Part shown: positions 22,345 to 31,151 of the stretch, piece after piece
How the letters are laid out: the number at the start of each line of letters is the position of its first letter
How positions within the stretch are numbered: position 1 is the first letter of the stretch
Assembly (NCBI GenBank): GCA_025464995.1
Contig: JAODMO010000005.1
Coordinates: forward strand, 1-61,795
Length of the DNA stretch: 61,795 bases
Source: Microbacteriaceae bacterium
Lineage (GTDB): Bacteria > Actinomycetota > Actinomycetes > Actinomycetales > Microbacteriaceae
Reading direction: 5' to 3'
Notes under the pieces: generated by a model
Databases searched by the model: none
Seen by the model: only the letters and a program-made list of their open reading frames with translations
Told to the model about the DNA's origin: nothing
Made by a program: the position numbers and the translations under genes

Positions 22345-23645
22345 ATGGTCATTCCTTTCTTGCCCGCGAGCGTGCTCCCGCTGGAGAGCACCGCCTCGTC
22401 GAGGATTGCTGTGCTGGGGAGGATGTGACCCATCCGGTCACGTTTTGCTTCGAGGTATCCCTCGTTGAGCGCGCCGACGCCGACGATGATCGGCACCTGC
22501 TGCGTCACGGTGATGCCGTGAGCGGCGAGCTGGCGCAGCTTCTCCGGGTTGTTGGTGATGGCGCGTACCTCGGAGACGCCGAGGTCGTCGAGGATCGCCG
22601 CGGCGGCACCATAGTCGCGACCGTCGATCGGGAAGCCGAGCGCGGTGTTGGCGTCGAGCGTGTCGAGCCCGTCTTCCTGCAGGCGGTACGCGCGCAGCTT
22701 GTTGATGAGCCCGATCCCGCGACCCTCGTGTCCGCGCATGTAGATGACGATGCCGCCCTCCTTCTGGATGGCCTCGAGCGCCGCGTCGAGCTGCGGTCCG
22801 CACTCGCACTTGAGCGAACCGAACGCCTCGCCGGTCAGGCATTCCGAGTGCACGCGCAGGAGGCTGCCGTTGACGGGATCGCCGGCGATGACAGCGATGT
22901 GATCGAATCCGGTCATGCGGTCGCGGTAGGCGCGGAAGCGGAACGAGCCGTGGATGGTCGGCACCGTCGTCTCCACCTCGAAGGTGACCCGCGAGGTCTC
23001 GGGGATCGCGACGGCGGTGGGGATGTCGGCGCCCTGGTGTGTGGCGTCGAGGAATTCGATGAGCGCCGCGATGGTGATGACCGGCACGCCCTCGCGCTCG
23101 CCGAGCTGGATGAGCCCTGGCAGCCGCATCATCTCGCCGTCCTCCGCCACGATCTCGGAGATGGCTCCCACGGGCACGAGTCCGGCGAGTTTCAGCAGGT
23201 CGACGGTGGCCTCTGTGTGTCCGTCGCGCTCGCGCACCCCGCCCTCGACCGCACGCAGCGGCATGATGTGGCCGGGGCGGTGCAGGCCCGACGGCACGGA
23301 GTCGATGTCGGCGAGCACCCGCAGGGTGTGCGCCCGGTCGGCCGCGCTGATGCCCGTGCTGATCCGGTCCGCCGCGTCGACGGAGACGGTGTAGTTGGTG
23401 CCGCGCGGGTCTTGGTTGTCGGGAACCATCACCGGCAGCTCGAGGCGGTCGGCGATCTCGTTGGTCATGGGGGCGCAGATGAAACCGGAGGAGTTGCGCA
23501 CGAGCCACGCGAGCCACTCCTGGCTGGCGAACTGGGCGGCGATGACCACGTCGCCCTCGTTCTCGCGGCTCTCGTTGTCGACCACGATGACGGGGCGACC
23601 GGCGCGCAGGGCGTCGACCGCGGTGGGGATGTCGGCGAGGCTCAT
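22341..23645 (-). CDS. ribBA: Bifunctional DHBP synthase / GTP cyclohydrolase II
   Basis: The 434-residue fusion has an N-terminal dihydroxybutanone-phosphate synthase domain (RENEGDVVIAAQFA near residue 27, GHTEATVDL near 145) and a C-terminal GTP cyclohydrolase II domain (zinc site in SECLTGEAFGSLKCECG near 264-281, catalytic MRGHEGRGIGL near 301). It supplies both precursors of lumazine. The ATG at 23645 overlaps the stop of ribE by 4 bp, and the end overlaps ribH, so translation is probably coupled throughout. A much longer open frame upstream of 23645 is a shadow of ribE and ribD. Confidence 0.95.
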   Translation of the reverse strand: MSLADIPTAVDALRAGRPVIVVDNESRENEGDVVIAAQFASQEWLAWLVRNSSGFICAPMTNEIADRLELPVMVPDNQDPRGTNYTVSVDAADRISTGISAADRAHTLRVLADIDSVPSGLHRPGHIMPLRAVEGGVRERDGHTEATVDLLKLAGLVPVGAISEIVAEDGEMMRLPGLIQLGEREGVPVITIAALIEFLDATHQGADIPTAVAIPETSRVTFEVETTVPTIHGSFRFRAYRDRMTGFDHIAVIAGDPVNGSLLRVHSECLTGEAFGSLKCECGPQLDAALEAIQKEGGIVIYMRGHEGRGIGLINKLRAYRLQEDGLDTLDANTALGFPIDGRDYGAAAAILDDLGVSEVRAITNNPEKLRQLAAHGITVTQQVPIIVGVGALNEGYLEAKRDRMGHILPSTAILDEAVLSSGSTLAGKKGMTI

Positions 23646-24262
23646 GACGAGCTCCTCTCGGTGGTGGGGCGGCCCGACAGCGAGAGCATGCGCTCGACAT
23701 GACGAGCCAGGATGTCGGTCTCGATGTTGACGCGGTCGCCGACGACCCGGGCGCCGAGGGTGGTCGCGGTGAGGGTCTCGGGGATGAGCGACACCTCGAA
23801 CCAGTCGTCGCCGACGGCACTGACCGTGAGCGACACTCCGTCGATCGCGATGGATCCCTTGCGGGCGACGAGGGCAGCGACATCCGGGGCCAGGCTGAAG
23901 CGCACGACGCGCCAAGCGCTGCCGTCCTCGATCTCGAGCACGGCAGCGGTGCCGTCGATGTGGCCCTGCACGATATGGCCGCCGAGCCGGTCGCCGACCA
24001 TGGTCGCGAGCTCGAGGTTGACCGGCTGGCCGACGTCGACCGTGCCGAGGGTGCTCATGGCGATGGTCTCGGCCATGACGTCGGCGGTGAACCAGTCGTC
24101 GCCCTGGTCGACGACGGTGAGGCACACGCCGCTCACGCTGATCGAGTCGCCGTGCTGGGAGTCGGCGGCCGCTCGAGGCGCACGCACGGTGATGCGCGCG
24201 GCGTCGTCGCTCGTGTTCCACGCGACGACGGAGCCGAGCTCGTGGATGATTCCGGTGAACAT
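23642..24262 (-). CDS. ribE: Riboflavin synthase alpha chain
   Basis: The 206-residue enzyme begins MFTGIIHELGSVV, the family hallmark, and contains the two lumazine-binding repeats: residues 1-98 with SISVSGVCLTVV, and 99-200 beginning GHIVQGHIDGTAAV with SIAIDGVSLTVS. It dismutates two lumazine molecules to riboflavin and the ribitylamino-uracil. It starts directly after the ribD stop codon (TGAATG, no gap), implying re-initiation. Confidence 0.95.
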   Translation of the reverse strand: MFTGIIHELGSVVAWNTSDDAARITVRAPRAAADSQHGDSISVSGVCLTVVDQGDDWFTADVMAETIAMSTLGTVDVGQPVNLELATMVGDRLGGHIVQGHIDGTAAVLEIEDGSAWRVVRFSLAPDVAALVARKGSIAIDGVSLTVSAVGDDWFEVSLIPETLTATTLGARVVGDRVNIETDILARHVERMLSLSGRPTTERSSS

Positions 24263-25345
24263 TCAGTGTCCTTCTCTGCGTGGTATCGCTGTGGGTGGTG
24301 TCGCTGTGGGCTGTGTCACCGGGATCGGCCTCGCGACGATGAGGATGTCGTCGCCGAGGCGTTCGATCGCGGTGATGGTGAGTCTTCTCTGGTCGCGGAT
24401 CGTCTCGACGCCGATGTCGCCGATCGCGGACCTCCCGCCGCCGAGCAGGGTCGGCGCGAGATAGACGAGGTATTCGTCCACGAGTCCCGCGGTGACGAGG
24501 GCGCTCACGACGCCGGGCCCGCCCTCGACGAACACCCTGCGGATGCCGCGGTCGAAGAGCTGCTCGAGCGCCGCGCCGAGGTCGCGCGACCGGATCTCGA
24601 CGAGCCCGGCCGGGTGTCGGCGCAGCTTCGCATCGGAGGGCACGGCGCGCTCGCCGACGACGACGGGGAAGGGCTGGTGTGCGAGCAGCTCGCCGGCATC
24701 GCCGCGTGCGGTGAGCGAGGGGTCGTCGGCAAGCACGGTTCCCGTTCCCACGAGAATCGCGTCGCTCTGCGCGCGCTGCTCGTGCACGCGCTGGCGCGCG
24801 GCGGTTCCGGTGATCCATTGGCTCGAACCGTCATCGGCGGCGGCGCGCCCGTCGAGGCTCGACGCCCACTTCACGGTGACCCACGGTCGGCCGAGCGTCA
24901 CCGCTGTGAGCCACGGTTCGAGGAAGGCCGCGACCTCGGCCGCGAGCACGCCCTCCACGACGTCGAGGCCGGCCGCGCGCAGCTGGTCAGCCCCGCCCGC
25001 CGACGAGCGCCCCGGATCGGCGACCGCATAGACGACACGTCGGATGCCGGCGGCGATGAGCGCCGCGGAACACGGCCCCGTGCGGCCTGTGTGGTTGCAC
25101 GGCTCGAGCGTGACGATTGCGGTGAGGCCCGCGGCATCCGTCACCTTCGACAGCGCGTCGACCTCGGCGTGCGGCGTGCCCGCGCCGCGGTGCCAGCCCT
25201 CGGCCACGATGGTGCCGTCGTCGTCGATGAGCACGCAGCCGACCTGGGGGTTGCCGCCCGTGACCGGTCCGTGCGCGGCGAGCGAGAGGGCGTGACGCAT
25301 GGGGCCGTCGAACGGCGTTCGCGCGTCCTGGTCTGGCTCGATCAT
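24263..25345 (-). CDS. ribD: Bifunctional pyrimidine deaminase/reductase RibD
   Basis: The 360-residue product has an N-terminal cytidine-deaminase-like zinc domain (HAEVDAL near residue 60 and EPCNHTGRTGPC near 82-93) and a C-terminal reductase domain from about 150 (VTVKWASSLDGRAAADDGSS, VEGGPGVVSALV near 276). It deaminates and then reduces the opened GTP derivative in the riboflavin pathway. It is the first gene of the operon, behind an FMN riboswitch whose leader spans about 230 nt. Confidence 0.95.
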   Translation of the reverse strand: MIEPDQDARTPFDGPMRHALSLAAHGPVTGGNPQVGCVLIDDDGTIVAEGWHRGAGTPHAEVDALSKVTDAAGLTAIVTLEPCNHTGRTGPCSAALIAAGIRRVVYAVADPGRSSAGGADQLRAAGLDVVEGVLAAEVAAFLEPWLTAVTLGRPWVTVKWASSLDGRAAADDGSSQWITGTAARQRVHEQRAQSDAILVGTGTVLADDPSLTARGDAGELLAHQPFPVVVGERAVPSDAKLRRHPAGLVEIRSRDLGAALEQLFDRGIRRVFVEGGPGVVSALVTAGLVDEYLVYLAPTLLGGGRSAIGDIGVETIRDQRRLTITAIERLGDDILIVARPIPVTQPTATPPTAIPRREGH

Positions 25346-25385
25346 CCGGTGTCCTCTGTCGTCTGTGACGGACTCCGGGTTAACA

Positions 25386-25421
25386 GGGTCTATTGACCCG
25401 CACGGCGGTCACCCGTCGTGC
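25386..25421 (-). terminator. Two adjacent hairpins between FMN riboswitch and ribD
   Basis: On the minus strand GCACG-A-CGG, loop GTGA, CCG-C-CGTGC is followed directly by GGGTC-AATA-GACCC and then TGTTAAC. The arrangement lies where an expression-platform terminator is expected; the weak U-rich end leaves translational control possible. Confidence 0.4.
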
Positions 25422-25427
25422 TCGTGT

Positions 25428-25572
25428 CTCCTCCTATCCGGACTGAGAGTTCTTGCGACCTCATAACCGTCGGTCCCGGAATTCCACCGGGTCAGCCGCG
25501 GCTTCGCTTGCGCGAAACCGCGGGTCGCGGACTATAACCGCCGGTTCGGACTTTCACCGACCCCGGAGCACG
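25428..25572 (-). ncRNA. FMN riboswitch (RFN element) of the rib operon
   Basis: The minus strand carries the conserved RFN sequence blocks in order: GGGGTCGGTGAAAGTCC, GAACCGGCGGTTATAGTCC, GCGACCCGCGG, GGTGGAATTCCGGGACC, GACGGTTATGAGGTCGC, then CTCAGTCCGGATAGGAGGAG. These blocks form the FMN-binding junction. Binding of FMN should reduce expression of ribDEAH immediately downstream. Confidence 0.95.
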
Positions 25573-25623
25573 TGTACTACTCGTTCGAGTGTAGCCAACG
25601 CCTGCGCGGCCGGAGTATTCCCG

Positions 25624-26634
25624 TTACGCGTGACGACGGTTCGTGGAGTCGTCGGCAAGCAGGGTTCGGGCGGCGAGCTCGTCGATGACGAGGTCGGTGA
25701 TCATGCCCGCCGCGAGCGCCCCGCGCAGAGCGGTGATCTTGGAGGCTCCGGAGACGACACAGATGCGGCGTGCGACGGCGTGCAGCAGCGCCGGGTCGGG
25801 GCCGGTGGACCGAGCGTTGAGCGGGATGCCGTCGAAGCTCCCGTCGAGCCGGAAGAAGACCGTCGCGATGTCGCCGACGACGTGATTCGCGTCGAGCGCG
25901 GCGTAGTCCTCGGCGTCGAGGTAGCCGCCCGCGTAGACGTGGCTCGGCACCTCGGAGAACGTCGAACCGATACCGAAGAGGGCGACATCCATTCGGTGTT
26001 GGATCTCGAGCACGCGGCGGATCGTGCGTTCCCGCCACATCGCGTCGCGAGTTCCGGGCTCGTCGAAGAACGCGGGTACCGGGAACTGCTGCACCGGCGC
26101 GTTGAAGGCGTTGCCGAAGCGGCGGAGGATTTCGCTCGCGTAGTCGATGCCCGTGGTCGAGGTATTGCCCGCCCCGTTGAGCTGCACGATGCGCGAGTTG
26201 TGCGTCTCCTTCTTTGGAAGATGCCGGCTGACCGCGTTGATCGTCGCGCCCCACGCCACCCCGAGGGTCATGTTGGAGTCGATGTAAGGAGTGAGAATTC
26301 GTGCAGCACTGAGAGCGACGCGCTCCAGACGATCGATGTCACTCGTGGCGTCGGGCACCGGCACGACGTGTGCGGCGATGCCGAACCGCTTGGTGACGTC
26401 GTGCTCGAGCGCGGAGAGGCGGTCGAGCGGCGAGACGACCCTGATCTCCACCAGCCCGTGTTCCCGCGCATAACTGAGCATTCTGCTGACGGAGGAGCGG
26501 GAAGTGTGCAGCTCCGTCGCGATCGCCTCCATCGTGAGGTCTTGCAAGTAGTACAGTTGGGCCGCCCTCAAGGCATCACGCGATTTCTCGTGCGGTGTCT
26601 GCTCGGGTGGCGGGGACGGGTTGCGTGCTTGCAC
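25624..26634 (-). CDS. SorC/DeoR-type sugar-binding transcriptional regulator
   Basis: The 336-residue protein has an N-terminal HTH (AAQLYYLQDLTMEAIATEL and SRSSVSRMLSYAREHGLVEI, residues ~25-65) and a C-terminal SorC-type sugar-phosphate sensor domain (TLGVAWGATINAVSRHLP near 120; GIGSTFSEVPSHVYAGGYL near 230). It lies head to head with glpD, so it probably controls glpD-glpF-glpK in response to glycerol-3-phosphate or dihydroxyacetone phosphate. The GTG start has AAGGAG 11 nt upstream. Two ACTCATGA repeats in the shared promoter are its likely sites. Confidence 0.82.
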   Translation of the reverse strand: MQARNPSPPPEQTPHEKSRDALRAAQLYYLQDLTMEAIATELHTSRSSVSRMLSYAREHGLVEIRVVSPLDRLSALEHDVTKRFGIAAHVVPVPDATSDIDRLERVALSAARILTPYIDSNMTLGVAWGATINAVSRHLPKKETHNSRIVQLNGAGNTSTTGIDYASEILRRFGNAFNAPVQQFPVPAFFDEPGTRDAMWRERTIRRVLEIQHRMDVALFGIGSTFSEVPSHVYAGGYLDAEDYAALDANHVVGDIATVFFRLDGSFDGIPLNARSTGPDPALLHAVARRICVVSGASKITALRGALAAGMITDLVIDELAARTLLADDSTNRRHA

Positions 26635-26649
26635 GTTTGTTCACGCTCC

Positions 26650-26679
26650 TTGACCGGGTGACTCATGAGTTCCCAGTAT
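26650..26679 (+). promoter_or_regulatory. Candidate glpD promoter
   Basis: TTGACC (26650-26655) and CAGTAT (26674-26679) are spaced 18 bp. The predicted start site falls at or near the ATG at 26686, so the first glp transcript could be leaderless. Confidence 0.35.
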
Positions 26680-26689
26680 GTACTCATGA
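26661..26689. repeat. Paired ACTCATGA direct repeats in the glp promoter
   Basis: ACTCATGA occurs at 26661-26668 and again at 26682-26689, 21 bp apart, two helical turns, bracketing the proposed -10. The first copy is part of TGACTCATGAGT, itself a palindrome. They are candidates for the SorC-type regulator. Confidence 0.45.
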
Positions 26690-28419
26690 ACGAAAGATCA
26701 GCGTCGATGTCTGAATCCGAAACCCGCAACTCGGTGGAGTCCCTCATGGACAGGCCGCGCGCCCAGGTGCTCGTCATCGGAGGCGGCATCAACGGCATCG
26801 CGACCTTCCGCGATCTCGCCCTCCAGGGAGTGGATGTCGCGCTCGTCGAGCGCGGCGACTACTGCTCGGGTGCATCAGCCGCGTCGTCCCACATGATCCA
26901 CGGCGGCATCCGTTATCTCGAGAACGGCGAGTTCCGTCTCGTGCGCGAGTCGGTGCAGGAACGCAACGGCCTGCTGCGCATCGCGCCTCACTACGTGAAG
27001 CCGTTGCAGACCACTGTGCCCATCTACTCGACCTTCAGCGGAATCGTCTCCGCTCCGCTGCGCTTTCTCACGCACAAGTCGGGCGCACCATCGGAGCGCG
27101 GCGCGCTGCTGATCAAGGTCGGCCTCGTGCTCTACGACTCCTTCTCGCGCAACGGCGGCACTGTTCCCCGCCACGTCTTCGTCGGCCGCAAGAAGTCGCT
27201 CGCGACACTGCCGCAGCTCAACCCCGATGTGAAGTACACCGCCACCTACTTCGACGCCTCCGTGCACGAGCCGGAGCGCCTCGCCCTCGACGTGCTGCAC
27301 GACGGGCTCGCCGCCGGTTCGCACGCTCGCAGCAGCAACTACGTCGAAGCGGTCGGATCGACCGACGACGGCGTGCTCCTCCGTGACGTGGTCACCGGCC
27401 GGGAGTTCACGATGCAGGCGGATGTCGTGGTGAACGCCTCCGGTCCGTGGACCGACCTCACCAACGAGGCGCTCGGCGACCACACGAGCTACATGGGGGG
27501 AACCAAGGGCTCGCACATCGTGCTCGACAACCCCGAGCTGCTCGCAGCCTGCGCCGGCCGGGAGATGTTCTTCGAGCACAAGGACGGCCGCATCGTGCTG
27601 ATCTACCCGCTCAACGGCAAGGTGATGGTCGGCACGACCGACCTCGAGGCAGATATCCGTGAGCCCGCGGTGTGCACCGACGAGGAGATCGACTACTTCT
27701 TCGAGCTGATCGCCTCGGTGTTCCCGAGGATCGGCGTCGACCGCGACCAGATCGTCTTCAGCTTCTCGGGCGTGCGCCCGCTCCCACACCACGACGACCT
27801 GCAGCCGGGATTCGTCTCCCGTGACTACCGCATCGTGCCGGGCACCCTCGGAAAGGCCGCGCTCCTCAGCGTGGTCGGAGGCAAGTGGACGACCTTCCGC
27901 GCCCTCGCCGAGCACATCACGAACGATGCCCTCGCGCTGCTCAAGAAGTCGCGCAGCATCGACACCACACGCATCGAGATCGGCGGCGGCCGCGGCTACC
28001 CCCGCACCGACGAGGCACGAAACAACTGGATCACCGCGCACTCGGGCCTCATCGGCATGGAACGCTCCGAGCAGCTGTTCGACCGCTACGGCACCCGCGC
28101 CGTCGAGGTGCTCGACTCGCTCGACGCGGCGCAAGACTCCCCGCTCGAGTACACGACCGAGTTCACCCGTCTCGAGCTCGAGCACATCATCGCCACAGAA
28201 TCGGTCGTGCACATGAGCGACCTCCTGTTGCGCCGCACAAACTTGGCGTTCACCGGTGCCGTCACCGTCGAACTGCTCCAGGAGCTGACCGACATCGCCG
28301 CTGGCGTTCTCGGCTGGTCGCAAGAACGCGCGGCTGACGAAGTACGTCTGGCCGTCGCGACGCTGGCCGACGCCCACCGGGTCGAGCTCGCGCATTCCGC
28401 GCAGGTATCGAACCAGTAA
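26686..28419 (+). CDS. glpD: Glycerol-3-phosphate dehydrogenase/oxidase
   Basis: The 577-residue flavoenzyme has an N-terminal FAD dinucleotide fold (VLVIGGGINGIATFRDLALQ, residues ~25-44, and ERGDYCSGASAASSHMIHGG), a substrate segment GTKGSHIVLDNPE near 275 and FSFSGVRPLPHHDDLQP near 365. It oxidises glycerol-3-phosphate to dihydroxyacetone phosphate, passing electrons to quinone or oxygen. The start is uncertain: ATGs at 26665, 26686, 26707 and 26746 are in frame. 26665 lies before the predicted transcription start; 26686 fits a leaderless message and 26707 has a weak GAAAG site. It heads the glp operon. Confidence 0.9.
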   Translation: MNERSASMSESETRNSVESLMDRPRAQVLVIGGGINGIATFRDLALQGVDVALVERGDYCSGASAASSHMIHGGIRYLENGEFRLVRESVQERNGLLRIAPHYVKPLQTTVPIYSTFSGIVSAPLRFLTHKSGAPSERGALLIKVGLVLYDSFSRNGGTVPRHVFVGRKKSLATLPQLNPDVKYTATYFDASVHEPERLALDVLHDGLAAGSHARSSNYVEAVGSTDDGVLLRDVVTGREFTMQADVVVNASGPWTDLTNEALGDHTSYMGGTKGSHIVLDNPELLAACAGREMFFEHKDGRIVLIYPLNGKVMVGTTDLEADIREPAVCTDEEIDYFFELIASVFPRIGVDRDQIVFSFSGVRPLPHHDDLQPGFVSRDYRIVPGTLGKAALLSVVGGKWTTFRALAEHITNDALALLKKSRSIDTTRIEIGGGRGYPRTDEARNNWITAHSGLIGMERSEQLFDRYGTRAVEVLDSLDAAQDSPLEYTTEFTRLELEHIIATESVVHMSDLLLRRTNLAFTGAVTVELLQELTDIAAGVLGWSQERAADEVRLAVATLADAHRVELAHSAQVSNQ

Positions 28420-28455
28420 GCGTCACCGCGAAATGACATCCGAAGAAAGGTCAAC

Positions 28456-29205
28456 GTGGACAATCTAGGAACTATCTTCTTATCCGAAACCGTCGGCACC
28501 GCCATGCTCATCCTGCTTGGTGGTGGTGTCGTAGCGAACATAGCCCTCGCGAAATCGAAGGGTCTTGCCGGTGGATTCCTGATGGTGAACTTCGGATGGG
28601 GACTCGCTGTCTTCGCCGGTGTCACGGTCTCGTACTCCTCGGGTGCACATCTGAACCCGGCCGTCACCCTCGGCCTCTTGGCGAGCGGAGCCGACCTGTC
28701 GGCCATGCAGGTGCTGATCTACCTCCTGGCGCAGATGCTGGGCGCGTTCATCGGCGCCGTGCTCGTGTTCGTGACGTACAAGAAGCACTTCGATGAAGAG
28801 CCCGATCCCGCGAACAAGCTGGGTGTGTTCTCGACCGGCCCCGCCATCCGCAGCTATGGCTGGAACCTCGCGACCGAGATCATCGGCACCTTCGTGCTGG
28901 TGTTCGTGGTCATCGGCTTCGGCCGCGCGGGCGATGTCGACACGAACACGCCCGCGGGGCTCGCCGCGCTCGGCGCCCTCCCGGTAGCGCTGCTCGTCAT
29001 CGCTATCGGTGCGTCCCTCGGTGGCCCGACCGGATACGCCATCAACCCCGCGCGTGACCTCGGTCCGCGCATCGCTCACGCCGTGCTGCCGATCAAGGGG
29101 AAGGGCACGAGCGACTGGTCGTACGCCTGGGTTCCCGTGGTCGGGCCCATCATCGGCGGCGTTCTCGCAGGCTGGGCGTCGCTCGCTCTCCTCCCGCTTA
29201 CCTAA
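28456..29205 (+). CDS. glpF: Aquaglyceroporin (glycerol facilitator)
   Basis: The 249-residue channel has six membrane helices and both half-helix signatures: HLNPAVTLG (residues ~65-73) and YAINPARDLGPR (~194-205). The Asp after the second NPA-R (NPARD) is the usual mark of glycerol-conducting aquaporins. The GTG start has GAAAGG about 8 nt upstream. It lies between glpD and glpK, 36 nt after the first and 33 nt before the second, and supplies glycerol to the kinase. Confidence 0.93.
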   Translation: MDNLGTIFLSETVGTAMLILLGGGVVANIALAKSKGLAGGFLMVNFGWGLAVFAGVTVSYSSGAHLNPAVTLGLLASGADLSAMQVLIYLLAQMLGAFIGAVLVFVTYKKHFDEEPDPANKLGVFSTGPAIRSYGWNLATEIIGTFVLVFVVIGFGRAGDVDTNTPAGLAALGALPVALLVIAIGASLGGPTGYAINPARDLGPRIAHAVLPIKGKGTSDWSYAWVPVVGPIIGGVLAGWASLALLPLT

Positions 29206-29238
29206 CCCGAGTTCCACCACAAAGGAGTGAAATAGTTC

Positions 29239-30753
29239 ATGACGAAATACGTAGTCGCTTTAGACCAGGGAACCACCAGCACGAGGGCGATCGTCTTCAA
29301 TCACGAGGGCGGAATAGTCTCCACCGGCCAGCTCGAGCACGAGCAGATCCTGCCGAAGGCGGGCTGGGTCGAGCACGACCCGCAGGAGATCTGGCGCAAC
29401 ACTCGAGAGGTTATCGGCCAGGCGCTGTCGAAGGCCGACATCACCCGCCACGACGTCGAGGCGGTCGGTATCACCAACCAACGCGAGACCGCGGTGGTGT
29501 GGGATAAGAACACTGGCGAGCCGATCTACAACGCCATCGTCTGGCAGGACACCCGCACGCAGGCCATCGTCGACCGCCTCGCGGCCGACGGCGGCGTCGA
29601 CCGCTTCAAGCAGACCGTCGGACTGCCGCTCGCGACCTATTTCTCGGGAACCAAGATCGTCTGGATCCTCGAGAACGTCGAAGGCGCGCGCGAGAAGGCG
29701 GATGCCGGCGACCTGCTCTTCGGCACCACAGACTCCTGGGTGCTGTGGAACCTGACGGGCGGCACGGATGGCGGTGTGCATGCGACGGACGTGACGAACG
29801 CCTCACGCACCATGTTCATGGACCTCGAGACGTTGTCGTGGGACGAGGAGATCCTCGGCATCTTCGGCGTACCGCTGTCGATGATGCCGGAGATCCGCAG
29901 CTCGTCTGAGGTCTACGGCACCGTCGAGTCGTCGAGCCTGCTGCGTGAGGTGCCCGTGGCCGGCATCCTGGGTGACCAGCAGGCCGCGACCTTCGGCCAG
30001 GCGGCGTTCGAGACCGGCGAGTCGAAGAACACCTACGGCACGGGCAACTTCCTCATCTTCAACACGGGTGAGGAGATCATCCACTCGAAGAACGGGCTGC
30101 TCACCACGGTCGGCTACAAGCTGGGCGATGCGAAGCCGCACTACGCCCTCGAGGGCTCGATCGCGGTCACGGGCTCGCTCGTGCAGTGGTTGCGCGACAA
30201 CCTCGGCCTCATCCAGAACTCCGCGGATGTGGAGACGCTCGCCGCAACGGTCGACGACAACGGTGGCGCGTACTTCGTGCCGGCGTTTTCGGGACTGTTC
30301 GCCCCGTACTGGCGCTCCGACGCCCGTGGTGCGCTCGTCGGTCTCACGCGCTACGTCAACAAGGGCCACATCGCGCGTGCCGCTCTCGAGGCGACCGCGT
30401 TCCAGACCCGCGAGGTGCTCGACGCCGTCAACGCCGACGCCGGTGTCGACCTGGAAGAGCTCAAGGTCGACGGCGGGATGGTCGCCAACGACGCCCTCAT
30501 GCAGTTCCAGGCCGATCTTCTCGGTGTCCCCGTCGTGCGCCCCGTCGTTGCGGAGACCACGGCACTGGGCGCCGCGTATGCCGCGGGCCTCGCCGTCGGG
30601 TTCTGGAAGGACCTCGCCGACGTCGCCCAGAATTGGCAGGAGGACAAGCGCTGGATTCCGAACATGGAGCCCGCCGAGCGTGAGCGCCTGCTGCGCAACT
30701 GGAAGAAGGCCGTCACGAAGACCTTCGACTGGGTCGACGACGACGTGAGCTAG
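29239..30753 (+). CDS. glpK: Glycerol kinase
   Basis: The 504-residue FGGY-family kinase starts [20 protein letters not shown], with [13 protein letters not shown] near 38, [13 protein letters not shown] near 76, an FGGY-type [20 protein letters not shown] near 352 and [20 protein letters not shown] near 410. It phosphorylates glycerol entering through GlpF; the product is used by GlpD. AAAGGAG lies about 9 nt upstream of the start. The operon ends at a very strong hairpin just after this gene. Confidence 0.95.
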   Translation: MTKYVVALDQGTTSTRAIVFNHEGGIVSTGQLEHEQILPKAGWVEHDPQEIWRNTREVIGQALSKADITRHDVEAVGITNQRETAVVWDKNTGEPIYNAIVWQDTRTQAIVDRLAADGGVDRFKQTVGLPLATYFSGTKIVWILENVEGAREKADAGDLLFGTTDSWVLWNLTGGTDGGVHATDVTNASRTMFMDLETLSWDEEILGIFGVPLSMMPEIRSSSEVYGTVESSSLLREVPVAGILGDQQAATFGQAAFETGESKNTYGTGNFLIFNTGEEIIHSKNGLLTTVGYKLGDAKPHYALEGSIAVTGSLVQWLRDNLGLIQNSADVETLAATVDDNGGAYFVPAFSGLFAPYWRSDARGALVGLTRYVNKGHIARAALEATAFQTREVLDAVNADAGVDLEELKVDGGMVANDALMQFQADLLGVPVVRPVVAETTALGAAYAAGLAVGFWKDLADVAQNWQEDKRWIPNMEPAERERLLRNWKKAVTKTFDWVDDDVS

Positions 30754-30765
30754 CCCCACGAGAAC

Positions 30766-30803
30766 GGAGGGGCGTCGCCGGTGTGGTCCGGCGGCGCCCC
30801 TCC
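30766..30803 (+). terminator. Strong hairpin terminator of the glp operon
   Basis: GGAGGGGCGTCGCCGG pairs fully with CCGGCGGCGCCCCTCC (one G-U pair in RNA) around a 6-nt loop, 12 nt after the glpK stop codon. There is no U-tract, as is common in high-GC actinobacteria. Confidence 0.75.
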
Positions 30804-30828
30804 CGTGCGTGCGGGGCGCCGCCGTGAC

Positions 30829-31132
30829 GTTCATCATTCCGGATGGAGGGTGCCGCCGGTCGGGCGAGCTGCGGTGCGGCGGTGTCCGTCCCGGGCGCCG
30901 GTTGAATCATCCGGAATCATGAACGCGGCTCTCCGCAGAATCGCTGGCTGCTGCGCGCCGGGGCGTCGCCACGTGATGTGACCGCGGCGGTGCGTTCGGG
31001 GCTGCTGGTACGCGTACGACCGCCCCGCGACTGTCGCTGCGATCCTCGGGTCTGTCCGCACCCATCGCCGCGGACCGGCCGCCTGACGTGTTCATGATGC
31101 AGCGGCGAACCATCCGGGACGATCAACGCGGC
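30829..31132. repeat. Intergenic palindromic repeat cluster
   Basis: This 300-nt stretch has no gene. GTTCATCATTCCGGATGG (30829-30846) is mirrored by TCATCCGGAATCATGAAC (30907-30924), 16 of 18 bases pairing. A related unit recurs at 31090-31097 (GTTCATGA) and 31111-31132 (CATCCGGGACGATCAAC, then GCGGC), so at least two degenerate copies are present. It resembles a REP-like or small non-coding mobile element; no transposase or reading frame is evident. Confidence 0.5.
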
Positions 31133-31151
31133 GGGAGGAGGAAGCCCCCTC

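Noticed and set aside
23646-24818. Upstream extension of ribBA reaching 825 codons
   Set aside because: The added part is arginine-rich and runs out of frame over ribE and ribD; the DHBP synthase domain begins normally at 23645.
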